Source: an uncultured Lachnospiraceae bacterium (GTDB lineage: Bacteria; Bacillota; Clostridia; Lachnospirales; Lachnospiraceae). Taken from it: a stretch of 64,000 nt of DNA. Below are positions 16,267 to 25,288 of the stretch, piece by piece. Under the pieces are notes generated by a model. It was not told the DNA's origin. It did not search any database and was given only the letters and a program-made list of their open reading frames with translations. Position numbers and translations under genes: made by a program. Location of the stretch: NCBI GenBank assembly GCA_902765725.1, contig CACXAT010000001.1, forward strand, positions 114,737 to 178,736, written 5' to 3'. Positions within the stretch are counted from its first letter, which is position 1. The number at the start of each line of letters is the position of its first letter.

Positions 16267-16806
16267 ATGGAGATTGAGAGAAAATGGATGGTTGACGGCT
16301 GGCCGGAGGAGTCGGTTCCGGATGCTTCTCTGGTGCTTCAGTATACGGAGATGCAGGAGCAGGGCTATCTGCACGCGACTGTTCCGATCGTCCGGATCCG
16401 CAGGGAGGAGCGTGCCGGTGCATCTGAGGGCTGTACCCTTCCCGAGGTCAAATACGTCCTCTGCTTCAAGTCGGCAGGCAGGCTTGCCCGGCAGGAGATC
16501 GAGCTGGAGATTCCCGTGGAGAAGTACCAGGAGCTGAAAGAAATGATCGGCAGTCCCCTGATCGGGAAGGTCCGCAGGGCCTATGCGCTGCCCGACGGAC
16601 ATACCCTGGAGGTGAATCTGGTAGACCAGGGGCTTCCCTCTCAGTTCTGGTATGCCGAGGTGGAGTTTGACAGCATCGGATCTGCCCGCAGCTGGGACCC
16701 GGCCGTAGCAGGGCTTGGCACTTATCTGGATGACGATGTGACCGAGCAGCCCGGGCAGAGCATGTCTGCCTACTGGCTCGCGACACGCGGGGGCATGCAG
16801 GAGTAA
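16267..16806 (+). CDS. CYTH-domain protein (triphosphate tunnel family)
   Basis: 179 residues beginning MEIERKWMV, the ExExK signature of the CYTH/triphosphate tunnel metalloenzyme fold, followed by Arg/Glu/Lys-rich strands (IVRIRREE, EVKYVLCFK, EIELEIP, ADVEF-like EVEFD). Members hydrolyse inorganic triphosphate or bind other triphosphates with metal ions. The start has GGAGG upstream (about 16258-16262). It is divergent from the vWA gene and upstream of the amidohydrolase. Whether it is an active triphosphatase cannot be read directly. Confidence 0.85.
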   Translation: MEIERKWMVDGWPEESVPDASLVLQYTEMQEQGYLHATVPIVRIRREERAGASEGCTLPEVKYVLCFKSAGRLARQEIELEIPVEKYQELKEMIGSPLIGKVRRAYALPDGHTLEVNLVDQGLPSQFWYAEVEFDSIGSARSWDPAVAGLGTYLDDDVTEQPGQSMSAYWLATRGGMQE

Positions 16807-16816
16807 AGAATAAGAA

Positions 16817-16849
16817 CTGGCAAAACTATTTGTCAGACTCCCTTTTTTT
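16817..16849 (+). terminator. Weak possible terminator after the CYTH gene
   Basis: CTGGCAAA (16817-16824) can pair with TTTGTCAG (16828-16835) with one G-U pair; a seven-T run begins eight bases later. The separation from the stem makes it weak. Confidence 0.4.
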
Positions 16850-17025
16850 CTGTTATTTTCTCCCGGATGTGCTATGATACAGATAACTGCAACTCGTCTG
16901 AACATCAGGTCGGGTATATCGCGCCTGCTGTTTCTGTTCACATCTGCGCTCAGACCGGAAGACCGGATGGTCCGGTACCCCCGGATGAGTGCCGTGAAAT
17001 ATCTGTGCTGACCGGAGGTATAATT

Positions 17026-18384
17026 ATGGGTACTCTTCTTATCAAAAATCTTGATGCCATTGTTACCTGTGATGCATCTGATTCCATGCTGCAGCAGGTA
17101 GATCTGTTCTGTGAAAACGGACTGATCAGCCAGATCGGTCCGGGCCTTGACGTGAAAGCAGACCGTGTGATCGACGCTTCGGGAATGATCGCATATCCGG
17201 GGCTTGTCAACGCGCACCATCATCTGTATCAGGTCTTCTCCCGCAACCTGCCGGAGGTCCAGAACCTGGAGCTCTTCGACTGGCTGGTCGCTCTGTATGA
17301 GGTCTGGAAGAACCTGACTGAAAAAACGGAATATCTCGCATCCCTGACTGCCATGGGAGAGCTTGTGAAAAATGGATGCACCACCATCTTTGACCATCAC
17401 TATGTATTTCCCGCAAACGGCGGTGACCTGCTGGAAGCGCAGTGGCAGGCCGCCTGCGACCTGGGCGTCAGGATGCATTTCTCAAGGGGAAGCATGGACC
17501 GCTCCAGAAAGGACGGAGGACTTCCGCCCGACAGCGTAGTCCAGAGCGTCGATGAGATCATGAAGGACTCTGTCCGCCTGATCGAGAAATACCAGGACAA
17601 TTCCTTCGGGTCCATGAAGCGCATCGCACTCGCTCCCTGCTCACCCTTCTCGGTCTCTGAGGACCTGCTTAGGGAAAGCGCGATCCTTGCCCGCCAGTAT
17701 CATGTCCGCCTGCACACCCACCTGTGCGAGACAAAGGACGAGGAGAACTACACCCTCGAGAAGGTCGGCCTGAGGCCGCTTGCCTACATGGAGAAGCTGG
17801 GCTGGGTCGGCGATGACGTGTGGTACGCCCACGGCATTCATTTCAATACAGAGGAGCTTCAGCTTCTTGCCAGTACCGGCACCGGCGTATGCCACTGCCC
17901 GATCTCGAACATGAAGCTGTCTTCCGGCATCGCCCGCATACCGGAGATGCTGGAGATGGGCATTCCGGTCGGTCTTGGCGTGGACGGCAGCGCCAGCAAT
18001 GACGGCTCCAATCTTCTCGAAGAGATCCGTGTTGCCTACCTGCTGCACCGCCTGAACTCATCCGACAAGGCTCCTTCCGGATATGATATCCTGAAGATGG
18101 CCACCATGGGCTCCGCAAGGCTTCTTGGCAGGGACAAAGAGATCGGCAGCCTCGAGAAGGGGAAATGCGCGGATCTGTTCCTGGTCAGGGCAGACCGTCT
18201 GGAACTGGTCGGCGCGATGTTCGATCCCAAGTCGGTCCTCGGGACCGTCGGACTGAAGGGCGCCGTCGATTACACAATTGTAAATGGAGAAGTGGCGGTC
18301 GAGAACGGCCACCTCGCGCGGATTGACGAGGAGAAGCTCTCCCGGGAAGCCGGCGAGCAGGTGAAGAAATATCTCGGTCGCTGA
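17026..18384 (+). CDS. Amidohydrolase, probable 8-oxoguanine deaminase
   Basis: 452 residues from the ATG at 17026, with GGAGG eight bases upstream; the longer frame back to 16867 lacks a site and family similarity. Metal-binding NAHHHLYQ (HxH, near residue 62), GLVNAHHH context, HLCETKDE, AHGIHFN, and GLGVDGSASNDGSN are those of the ATZ/TRZ amidohydrolases. They resemble the subgroup annotated as 8-oxoguanine deaminase, which hydrolyses oxidised or aminated purine rings. Thymidine kinase follows 30 bases later, giving a possible base/nucleoside salvage pair. Substrate assignment is by resemblance only. Confidence 0.85.
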   Translation: MGTLLIKNLDAIVTCDASDSMLQQVDLFCENGLISQIGPGLDVKADRVIDASGMIAYPGLVNAHHHLYQVFSRNLPEVQNLELFDWLVALYEVWKNLTEKTEYLASLTAMGELVKNGCTTIFDHHYVFPANGGDLLEAQWQAACDLGVRMHFSRGSMDRSRKDGGLPPDSVVQSVDEIMKDSVRLIEKYQDNSFGSMKRIALAPCSPFSVSEDLLRESAILARQYHVRLHTHLCETKDEENYTLEKVGLRPLAYMEKLGWVGDDVWYAHGIHFNTEELQLLASTGTGVCHCPISNMKLSSGIARIPEMLEMGIPVGLGVDGSASNDGSNLLEEIRVAYLLHRLNSSDKAPSGYDILKMATMGSARLLGRDKEIGSLEKGKCADLFLVRADRLELVGAMFDPKSVLGTVGLKGAVDYTIVNGEVAVENGHLARIDEEKLSREAGEQVKKYLGR

Positions 18385-18414
18385 TCAAACAGAATAGAAG
18401 GGCAGATACAGAAT

Positions 18415-19035
18415 ATGGCAAAACTATATTTCCGCTACGGGACGATGGACAGTTCCAAAACAGCAAACGCACTGATGGTGCGCTACAACTATCTGGAAAA
18501 GGGCCAGAATCCCCTGATCCTGAAGCCGAAGATCGAAAACCGCGACGGCGAGAAGACGATCCGATCCCGCATCGGGATCAGCGCGGAATGTGAGTTTGTG
18601 GAGGATCTCCTGGAGAAGGCAGAAAATGAATGGTTTACCGGCAGATCCGATGACTATAAAAAGATCGACTGCCTGATCGTGGACGAGGCACAGTTCCTGT
18701 CCGCGCACCAGGTAGATGTCTTTGCACGGATCGTGGACGAGCTGAATGTCCCGGTCGTCTGCTACGGACTTCGGACGGATTTTACCGGTCACCTTTTCGA
18801 GGGTTCGCAGCGTCTCTTCGAGCTGGCGAACCGTCTGGAAGAAGTTCCGACAGTCTGCTGGTGCGGCAAGAAGGCCGTCTTCAACGCAAGGGTCAAGGAC
18901 GGCAAGATGGTCCGGACCGGCGAACAGATCATGATGGGAGGAAATGAATCCTATATCACCGTATGCAGAAAGCATTTCTTCCAGGGACAGCTGTATCCGC
19001 CCGTCCCCTCTGACGACTCCGGCCGTCAGTCCTGA
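18415..19035 (+). CDS. tdk: Thymidine kinase (type II)
   Basis: 206 residues. P-loop GTMDSSKTA near residue 9, Walker B-like DCLIVDEAQFL, catalytic Glu within it, CYGLRTDF, and a Cys/His zinc site (CWCGKK with VCRKHF) mark a type II thymidine kinase. It phosphorylates thymidine to dTMP for nucleotide salvage in the cytoplasm. It starts 30 bases after the amidohydrolase stop and is probably co-transcribed with it. Confidence 0.95.
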   Translation: MAKLYFRYGTMDSSKTANALMVRYNYLEKGQNPLILKPKIENRDGEKTIRSRIGISAECEFVEDLLEKAENEWFTGRSDDYKKIDCLIVDEAQFLSAHQVDVFARIVDELNVPVVCYGLRTDFTGHLFEGSQRLFELANRLEEVPTVCWCGKKAVFNARVKDGKMVRTGEQIMMGGNESYITVCRKHFFQGQLYPPVPSDDSGRQS

Positions 19036-19109
19036 GAATACGCCGAAAAAAGCACGCAGAACAATACACGCAGAAAATACACTCTGGAAAATATACACAG
19101 GAAAGGAAT

Positions 19110-19133
19110 ACAGCCCGCACACAGGCGGGCTGT
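19110..19133 (+). promoter_or_regulatory. Stem-loop immediately upstream of a ribosome-binding site
   Basis: Perfect 9-bp stem ACAGCCCGC/GCGGGCTGT (19110-19118, 19125-19133) with a six-base loop. It ends directly before AAGGA, the apparent Shine-Dalgarno of the gene at 19145. There is no T-run after it, so it looks more like an mRNA stability or translation element than a terminator. Confidence 0.55.
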
Positions 19134-19144
19134 AAGGATGCGAT

Positions 19145-19537
19145 ATGAATCATATGGAAGAAGTCCGGAAGCTGCGCGCTACCGTCGAGCCGCATTACAA
19201 CTGCGCCCAGTCACTGCTTGTCCCCTTTGCGGATGTCTCCGGGATCACCAAGGAAAAGGCAATGGATCTCGGCTTCCTGTTCGGAGGCGGCATGCATCAC
19301 GGATCCATCTGCGGGACGCTTGCCTCCGCCTACATGATCCTGGGCATGGCAGGATACGGAAAAGAGGAAGCTTCCGAGCTGCTGCGCACCTTTAAGCAGA
19401 AGCACTCAGATGAGCTGTGCAGAAATCTGCTCGCCGCCTCTGCCAAAGCAGGAATCCCCAGAAAGCAGCACTGCGACGGACTCGTCTTCGAGATGTGCGA
19501 ATATCTCGACAACCTCTTTAATTCCAGAGAATCCTGA
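19145..19537 (+). CDS. C_GCAxxG_C_C family protein
   Basis: 130 residues with the family pattern of spaced Cys and Gly: HYNCAQSLL near residue 19, GFLFGGGMHHGSICGTL near 46-57, and late Cys residues in ELCRNLL, QHCDG and FEMCEYL. This is a small redox-like family common in anaerobic Clostridia, of unknown biochemical role and possibly metal- or cofactor-binding. The ATG at 19145 has AAGGA six bases upstream; an ATG three codons later is also possible. It lies 110 bases after tdk with a stem-loop between. Confidence 0.82.
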   Translation: MNHMEEVRKLRATVEPHYNCAQSLLVPFADVSGITKEKAMDLGFLFGGGMHHGSICGTLASAYMILGMAGYGKEEASELLRTFKQKHSDELCRNLLAASAKAGIPRKQHCDGLVFEMCEYLDNLFNSRES

Positions 19538-19587
19538 GCAGACGCCTTCCTGTGCAGATGGCTAACGCCTTTCATGCTTTTATTTGA

Positions 19588-19764
19588 TTACGTTGCCTGA
19601 TGCCGTACTACCGCATACTCATCACCGTTGCGGTAGTACGGACATTCTTTTGCGTCCGATGAATAGAATCTTGCCAGATCGTCTTCGTCAAGATTCATGG
19701 TACAGATGTAATCATCGAATTCATCGTCATATTCAAGGTATGCACAGGTATCACAGATTGCCAT
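19588..19764 (-). CDS. DUF6472 family small Cys protein
   Basis: 58 residues, acidic, beginning MAICDTCAYLEYDDEFDDY, with four Cys (CDTC, ICTM, ECPYY) and ending YAVVRHQAT. The Cys spacing, MNLDEDDL segment and CPYYR...VVRHQ ending match DUF6472, a small protein common in Lachnospiraceae and probably zinc-binding. AAGAAGG precedes the ATG at 19762-19764. It begins 28 bases after the tex stop, so it is probably co-transcribed with tex. Its 3' half carries a 13-bp perfect inverted repeat. Function unknown. Confidence 0.8.
   Translation of the reverse strand: MAICDTCAYLEYDDEFDDYICTMNLDEDDLARFYSSDAKECPYYRNGDEYAVVRHQAT
19603..19641. repeat. 13-bp perfect inverted repeat inside the DUF6472 coding region
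   Basis: CCGTACTACCGCA (19603-19615) and TGCGGTAGTACGG (19629-19641), 13-base loop, fully within codons for the PYYRNGDEYAVVR segment. It could form a strong mRNA hairpin near the end of the tex operon. Confidence 0.8.
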
Positions 19765-19792
19765 GTCTGCCTTCTTTCCGACGGACCTCTCT

Positions 19793-22198
19793 TCAGCTCC
19801 ACTTTTTCAGCAGAGCGGACATATCCAGACCGCCCTCGTTTCCGCGCCTTCCGTTCCTGTTCCGGCTGCTGCCGCTCTCATTCCGGCCTCGGTTCTCGTT
19901 TCCGTGACCGCCTCTCTCCGTCTTCTGATTACCACCGTCCCGGCGGCCGCGTCCTCTGTCGCTGCTCTCCTGACCCTCGCTCTTTCTGGCCGGCTTTGGT
20001 GCATCTTCCCCAAGCTTCATCGTCAGGGAGATCCTCTTGCGGTCCAGATCCACCGCCAGCACCTTCACCTCGACAATATCGCCGACGGAGACCACATCCA
20101 GGGGATGCTTCACGAATCGGGTATCACTCATCTGGGAGACATGGACAAGGCCGTCCTGGTGTACTCCGATATCGACAAATGCACCAAAGTCGATCACATT
20201 CCGGACGGTTCCCTTCAGGATCATCCCGGGCTTCAGGTCTTCCATGTTCAGCACGTCTGAGCGAAGGACCGGCTTGGGCATGTCGCTTCTGGGATCGCGC
20301 CCCGGCTTCTCCAGCTCCGAAGCGATATCGATCAGCGTCTCCGTTCCGGTACCCAGTTCCTTAGCCGTCTCTTCCGCTTTCCTGCGGTCCTTCATCTGAG
20401 CGCTCAGTCCGCGGATCTTTCCGCCTTCCACATCCTCCAGGCTGTAGCCCAGCTTCTCCAGCAGCTTTCCGGCAGCCTCATAGGATTCGGGGTGTACGCC
20501 GGTCATATCCAGCGGATTCTTCCCGCCCCGGATCCGCAGGAAGCCTGCGCACTGCTGGTAAGCCTTGGGTCCCAGGCCGGCAACCTTCAGAAGCTGTCTT
20601 CTGTCCGTAAATCTGCCGTTTTCATTTCTCCACTCAACGATCGAGCGGGCAGTTTTTTTCGTTATGCCGGATACATATTCCAGAAGCGAATAGGAGGCCG
20701 TATTCAGGTCGACGCCGACCTGGTTGACACAGGTCTCGACCACACCCTCCAGCTTCTCGCCCAGCTTCTTCTGATCGCAGTCATGCTGGTACTGGCCGAC
20801 GCCGATCGACTTCGGATCGATCTTGACCAGCTCGGACAGCGGATCCTGCAGACGGCGGGCGATCGATGCCGCGCTTCTCTGTCCCACGTCGAATTCGGGG
20901 AACTCCTCTGTCGCCAGCTTGCTCGCCGAATAGACCGATGCGCCTGCCTCATTGACGATCACATACTGGACCTTCTGGCTGATCCCCGCATCGCTCAGCT
21001 CCGACAGGATCTGGGCGATCACCTGCTCTGACTCACGCGACGCCGTACCGTTTCCGCAGGAAATAAGCGTTACGTTGTATTTTGCGATCAGTCTCTTGAT
21101 CGTCTGCTTCGCAGCTTCGATCTTCGCCGGGGTCGTCGGTGCCGTCGGATAGACGACCGTCGTATCCAGGACCTTCCCCGTACTGTCCACGACCGCAATC
21201 TTGCATCCTGTACGGAAGGCCGGATCCCATCCCAGGACAACTCTGCCGGCGATCGGCGGCTGCATCAGCAGCTGGCGCAGATTCTTGCCAAACACGTCGA
21301 TCGCGCCGTCCTCCGCCTTCTCCGTCAGCGAATTGCGAAGCTCCCTCTCGATGGCGGGGGCGATCAGTCTGCGGTACGCGTCCGCGCAGGTATCCTGCAG
21401 CACCTGCAGCGTATTCGCGCAGTCTGGGCTGTCCTGCCGGATGACCTGCTTCTCGATGGCTCCGATCATCTCATCCTCATCCACACGGACAGTGATCCCC
21501 AGAACCTTCTCCTTCTCACCGCGGTTCAGGGCCAGCACCCGGTGGCCCGGGATCGTCGAAGCAGCTTCCTCATAGTGGAAATACTGAGCATACACGGACT
21601 CCGGCTGCTCCATATCCTTCTTCACTTCCGATACGATCACTCCACCCTCGAAAGTCTTCTCGCGGATGATCGCACGGATCTGCGCGCTGTCGGAGATACT
21701 CTCCGCGATGATGTCCCCGGCTCCCTGCAGTGCCGCTGCAGCATCCTTCACATCCTTTTCGGGATTCACAAAGTCTGCCGCCCTCTCGATTGCCGGAACC
21801 TTCATCTCCTGCGCCAGGATCTCCTGGGCAAGAGGCTCAAGTCCCCTCTCCTTCGCGATGGTCGCTCTGGTGCGGCGCTTCGGACGGTAGGGAAGATACA
21901 GATCCTCCAGAGCCGACTGGGTAGCCGCCTCTTCAATCTGCTTCTTCAGCTCCGGTGTCAGCTTGCCCTGCTCCTCGATGGAGGCAAGGATCACTGCACG
22001 CCTGTCTTCCAGCGCTCTCAGATAGCGAAGGCGCTCATCCAAGGTCCGCAGCTGCTCATCATCCAGCGTGCCATGGGCCTCCTTGCGGTATCTGGCAATA
22101 AAGGGGATCGTATTGCCCTCATCGATCAGTTTGATAACAGCCTCCACCTGCCAGGTCTGGATGCTGAGCTCGGATGCAATCGTCTGTACGATATTCAT
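19793..22198 (-). CDS. tex: Tex family RNA-binding transcription accessory protein
   Basis: About 801 residues from the ATG at 22196-22198 (AAGGA upstream). Order: N-terminal helical Tex domain (FIARYRKEAHGTLDDEQLR), YqgF-like RNase H fold (VVLGWDPAFRTGCKIAVVD), helix-hairpin-helix region (SGITKKTARSIVEWR, QCAGFLRI), and an S1 RNA-binding domain (LKGTVRNVIDFGAFVDIGVHQDGLVH). A 60-residue Arg/Gly/Asn-rich tail follows S1. Tex binds nucleic acids and associates with transcription and RNA turnover. DUF6472 follows in the same direction. Confidence 0.95.
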   Translation of the reverse strand: MNIVQTIASELSIQTWQVEAVIKLIDEGNTIPFIARYRKEAHGTLDDEQLRTLDERLRYLRALEDRRAVILASIEEQGKLTPELKKQIEEAATQSALEDLYLPYRPKRRTRATIAKERGLEPLAQEILAQEMKVPAIERAADFVNPEKDVKDAAAALQGAGDIIAESISDSAQIRAIIREKTFEGGVIVSEVKKDMEQPESVYAQYFHYEEAASTIPGHRVLALNRGEKEKVLGITVRVDEDEMIGAIEKQVIRQDSPDCANTLQVLQDTCADAYRRLIAPAIERELRNSLTEKAEDGAIDVFGKNLRQLLMQPPIAGRVVLGWDPAFRTGCKIAVVDSTGKVLDTTVVYPTAPTTPAKIEAAKQTIKRLIAKYNVTLISCGNGTASRESEQVIAQILSELSDAGISQKVQYVIVNEAGASVYSASKLATEEFPEFDVGQRSAASIARRLQDPLSELVKIDPKSIGVGQYQHDCDQKKLGEKLEGVVETCVNQVGVDLNTASYSLLEYVSGITKKTARSIVEWRNENGRFTDRRQLLKVAGLGPKAYQQCAGFLRIRGGKNPLDMTGVHPESYEAAGKLLEKLGYSLEDVEGGKIRGLSAQMKDRRKAEETAKELGTGTETLIDIASELEKPGRDPRSDMPKPVLRSDVLNMEDLKPGMILKGTVRNVIDFGAFVDIGVHQDGLVHVSQMSDTRFVKHPLDVVSVGDIVEVKVLAVDLDRKRISLTMKLGEDAPKPARKSEGQESSDRGRGRRDGGNQKTERGGHGNENRGRNESGSSRNRNGRRGNEGGLDMSALLKKWS

Positions 22199-22480
22199 AT
22201 ATTCCTTATTCCTTTCAATCACTCTTCAGGCCGCCTCAGGCAGTTGATCTTCCCGCCGGAGACAAAAGCCGTGTCTCATTATAACAGAAATTTTATTTCA
22301 TCCAAGTACAAACTCCGGTCAGTATCTACTCAGAGCGGTTAGTCCAAACCAACGCAGTGTATCTGCAAAGTATATAATTGCTTTTAGCACATATATGATT
22401 GTCGACCCCCTGAAAACTCTATGCTACACTATAGGAACACCTGAAGAACAAACTGCCCCGGCAGAGAAGGAGAAGATACC
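22199..22480. other. Divergent intergenic region between tex and rubrerythrin
   Basis: About 280 bases without a gene. A TATGCTACACTATAGG stretch near 22420-22436 could contain the rubrerythrin -10 region, but no convincing -35 or PerR-like box was seen. Confidence 0.35.
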
Positions 22481-23020
22481 ATGGCAAACAAATATGCAGG
22501 AACACAGACGGAAAAGAACCTCGAGACGGCATTCGCCGGTGAATCCCAGGCAAGAAATAAATACACCTACTTCGCATCCAAGGCCAAGAAGGAAGGATTC
22601 GAGCAGATCGCGGCTCTCTTCCTGAAGACGGCTGACAATGAAAAAGAGCATGCAAAGATGTGGTTCAAAGAGCTGGAAGGAATCGGCACCACCGCAGAGA
22701 ACCTCGCAGCCGCAGCTGCCGGCGAGAATTATGAGTGGACCGATATGTACGACGGATTCGCAAAGACCGCCGATGAGGAAGGCTTCCATGAGCTCGCAGA
22801 GAAGTTCCGCGGCGTGGCTGCCATCGAGAAGAAGCACGAAGAGCGCTACCGTGCACTGCTTCACAACGTCGAGATGCAGGAAGTCTTCGCCAAGAGCGAA
22901 GTCAAGGTCTGGGAGTGCAGAAACTGCGGTCACATCGTAGTCGGCACCCAGGCCCCGGAAGTCTGCCCGGTATGCGCGCATCCGCAGGCATACTTCGAAG
23001 TGCACGCAGAGAACTACTGA
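22481..23020 (+). CDS. rbr: Rubrerythrin
   Basis: 179 residues. A four-helix ferritin-like domain ([25 protein letters not shown], carrying the ExxH diiron ligands) is followed by a rubredoxin domain with CRNCG and [11 protein letters not shown], the Fe(SCys)4 site. Rubrerythrin reduces hydrogen peroxide in the cytoplasm of anaerobes. Single gene with its own terminator; length is normal. Confidence 0.96.
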   Translation: MANKYAGTQTEKNLETAFAGESQARNKYTYFASKAKKEGFEQIAALFLKTADNEKEHAKMWFKELEGIGTTAENLAAAAAGENYEWTDMYDGFAKTADEEGFHELAEKFRGVAAIEKKHEERYRALLHNVEMQEVFAKSEVKVWECRNCGHIVVGTQAPEVCPVCAHPQAYFEVHAENY

Positions 23021-23088
23021 TCAATTACGGCTCCGGCAGACAGGCAGGACAGCCTGCAGTCTGCACCGGAAAACCTCATGAGATGACG

Positions 23089-23124
23089 AAGCTGCAGGAT
23101 GCTCAGGCACCCTGCAGCTTTTAT
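23089..23124 (+). terminator. Terminator after rubrerythrin
   Basis: Perfect 10-bp stem AAGCTGCAGG (23089-23098) / CCTGCAGCTT (23111-23120) followed by TTATAAT on the plus strand. It may also serve the convergent gene ending at 23144. Confidence 0.8.
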
Positions 23125-23143
23125 AATCCGTTCTTTATAATAT

Positions 23144-23737
23144 CTACATCATCCTGTCTTCCGTCACCACCATCTCAGGCCGGATGTCCAGCTCATCTGA
23201 CGGTATCCTGTCAAAGACCTGGAATTCATATGCCACGGCAATCGTTGGGTGCTGCGGGTGAAGGGCCAGATACCGGTCATAGAAGCCCCCGCCGTATCCG
23301 ATCCGGCGGCGGTCTGTGTCGAAGGCAACGCCCGGCATGATGACCAGGGCCTTTTCTTCCTGATCAAGACACTCGCACCGCTCCATGTCCGGCTCCGGGA
23401 TATGCATCATCCCTTCCTGCAGCTCGTCAAAGGAGTCGATCCGGTAAAACCTCATCTTTCCGGATGCTCCCGGGCGTTTCCCGGACGGATCCGGGATGAT
23501 CTTCGGGACGCCGACTCTCTTCCCTGCCTCCCAGCAGTTTCGGATGAACTCCCTCATCCTCACCTCGCCGGCTATGTCCATATAGGCAAAGACTGTCTCC
23601 GCTTCCTGGAAGCGGGGCAGAGCCTGCAGTCTGACAGTGATCTTCCGGCTCATCTGCTCAAACTGCGGCTCCGAGTATTCCTTTTTCCTCCGGGCGACCA
23701 GATGACGGACTTCACTCTTATCCATATCCTCACACAT
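23144..23737 (-). CDS. 5-formyltetrahydrofolate cyclo-ligase
   Basis: About 197 residues. N-terminal KSEVRHLVARRKK basic motif for the phosphate, mid-region VFAYMDIAGEVRM, and the ATP/folate motif PGVAFDTDRRRIGYGGGFYDRYL identify the enzyme, which converts 5-formyl-THF to 5,10-methenyl-THF with ATP. The ATG at 23735-23737 (AAGG four bases upstream) overlaps the end of the C69 peptidase gene by eight bases; an alternative ATG is at 23725. It is last in a four-gene minus-strand cluster. Confidence 0.92.
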   Translation of the reverse strand: MCEDMDKSEVRHLVARRKKEYSEPQFEQMSRKITVRLQALPRFQEAETVFAYMDIAGEVRMREFIRNCWEAGKRVGVPKIIPDPSGKRPGASGKMRFYRIDSFDELQEGMMHIPEPDMERCECLDQEEKALVIMPGVAFDTDRRRIGYGGGFYDRYLALHPQHPTIAVAYEFQVFDRIPSDELDIRPEMVVTEDRMM

Positions 23738-25238
23738 CCGACCTTGAATACTGATTCTTCATAAGGTTGCTGGCTTCATCCAGCACCTGTTTCAGGACCT
23801 TCTGCGATTCTTCCTTCAGGATGTCCGCGATCTTCCCGTTGCCTGCAAGGAGAATCTTTTCGACTTCATCCTGCCCGGCATGATCCTCCACGCCCGTCTT
23901 GAGCAGTCCGGTCACCTCCCGGTCTGTCTGATTGATGACCTGCCGCGCCTTTGACTGCACCGCAAATGTATAGCGCTCGATGTGGAACTGGCTCTTCTTG
24001 TAGGAAGCATCTGCCAGGGCCGCGATCAGACGGCTGGTCCAGTACCAGGTATCCGTCTCAACGGTTCCGGTCGTGGAAGACAGGTAGTCCTCTGTGCGCG
24101 AAACATTGGGATAGAAGGGCACGATGGCGTTAAAGGCGTTGGAGCCGAATGCCAGCCACTGAAGAGCCCTGCACGCTTCCGGAAGATCCGGACGGATCTG
24201 GACCATTCCCAGGAAATCAGTCCGGTTGATTCCGATGCTCCGGTAAGCCCCGCTCATGGACTTATCCCCGTAGGCAAGATAGGGATCATAGGGTGTTCCC
24301 TGATAATGGGAGGACAGTATATATTTCACGTCTTCAACCGTGATCTTCCGCTCTGGCACCATGCACCAGGGAAGATCGTCACTCAGGGGCGTATACTCTG
24401 CGTCCGGACCGTCCCACACACAGGTGTGCGGGTTGAAATAGCGGAGCATATACCAGGCGCGGGGAGTGTTGTAGACATGGTCCGCGTCATCGTGACTTCC
24501 GAAGGCGTCCCGCGGATTCAGGACTCCGGCCAGCGACAGGTCCAGATGATTCTCCGCGATGAATTCCCGAAGGTCACTGGAGCAAAGATAATTTCTGCCC
24601 TCTCCCAGGGCATCCTCCAGGTCAAATGAATCCAGCCCCAGCTGATTCGGCATCACCACATAGCACTCATCCGGAACCCGGCGTGCCATCCAGTGATGTC
24701 CGCCGATCGTCTCCAGCCACCAGATCTCATCCTGGTCACAGAATGCGATCCCGTTCATCTCATAGGTACCGTACTGCTCCAGGAGCGAGCCCAGCCGGAG
24801 CACGCCTTCCCTTGCGCTGGAGATATAAGGCAGCACCAGAACCACCAGGTCTTCCTCACCGAGCCCTCCGGGCGTTTCCTCCCTGCCGTCGCCGCCGGCC
24901 ACATATCTCACCAGCGGATCCGCTCCGAGGACTCTCTCATTGGAAGTGATCGTCTCCGTCGCGGTCATGCCGACATTCTTCTCATTGACTCCGCAGGCAG
25001 CCCAGATTCCCTTTCCCTCTACAGCATTCGGGACCGCCGAATAGCGCATGGGATTCTCCGGCAGCTGCACAGTGCAGTGGGACAGCACCGTCGTATATGT
25101 CCGCGGCTGATCCTCCGGCTTCACGATTACATATTTCTTGGGTGTATAATTTCCGGCACCGGAATCATCATTGCGTGCGATCATTGTGGAGCCGTCATAG
25201 GATGCTTTCTTTCCTACCAGTATCGTTGTACATGCCAT
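23730..25238 (-). CDS. C69 family dipeptidase (PepD-like)
   Basis: 502 residues from the ATG at 25236-25238 (AAGGGGAAG upstream). The protein begins MACTTILVGKKASYDGSTMI. The early Cys is the expected N-terminal nucleophile of this Ntn-hydrolase family once the leader is removed. Further family motifs are RNDD, GVNEKNVGMTATET and YGTYEMNGIAFCDQDEIWWLETIGGHHW. These enzymes cleave a broad range of dipeptides. There is no signal peptide, so it is cytoplasmic. It sits 50 bases after the comB-like gene and overlaps the cyclo-ligase. Confidence 0.9.
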   Translation of the reverse strand: MACTTILVGKKASYDGSTMIARNDDSGAGNYTPKKYVIVKPEDQPRTYTTVLSHCTVQLPENPMRYSAVPNAVEGKGIWAACGVNEKNVGMTATETITSNERVLGADPLVRYVAGGDGREETPGGLGEEDLVVLVLPYISSAREGVLRLGSLLEQYGTYEMNGIAFCDQDEIWWLETIGGHHWMARRVPDECYVVMPNQLGLDSFDLEDALGEGRNYLCSSDLREFIAENHLDLSLAGVLNPRDAFGSHDDADHVYNTPRAWYMLRYFNPHTCVWDGPDAEYTPLSDDLPWCMVPERKITVEDVKYILSSHYQGTPYDPYLAYGDKSMSGAYRSIGINRTDFLGMVQIRPDLPEACRALQWLAFGSNAFNAIVPFYPNVSRTEDYLSSTTGTVETDTWYWTSRLIAALADASYKKSQFHIERYTFAVQSKARQVINQTDREVTGLLKTGVEDHAGQDEVEKILLAGNGKIADILKEESQKVLKQVLDEASNLMKNQYSRSDV

Positions 25239-25288
25239 ATGCTGTCTTCCCCTTTCTGTATCTTTATGCTTTAAGCCATGTATCCATA

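Noticed and set aside
16867..17025. Upstream extension of the 8-oxoguanine-deaminase-type gene
   Set aside because: The first 53 residues have no amidohydrolase similarity and there is a good GGAGG before the ATG at 17026.
15946..17478. Long minus-strand open frame over the CYTH and amidohydrolase genes
   Set aside because: It is antisense to two well-supported genes and has no recognisable domain or ribosome-binding site.
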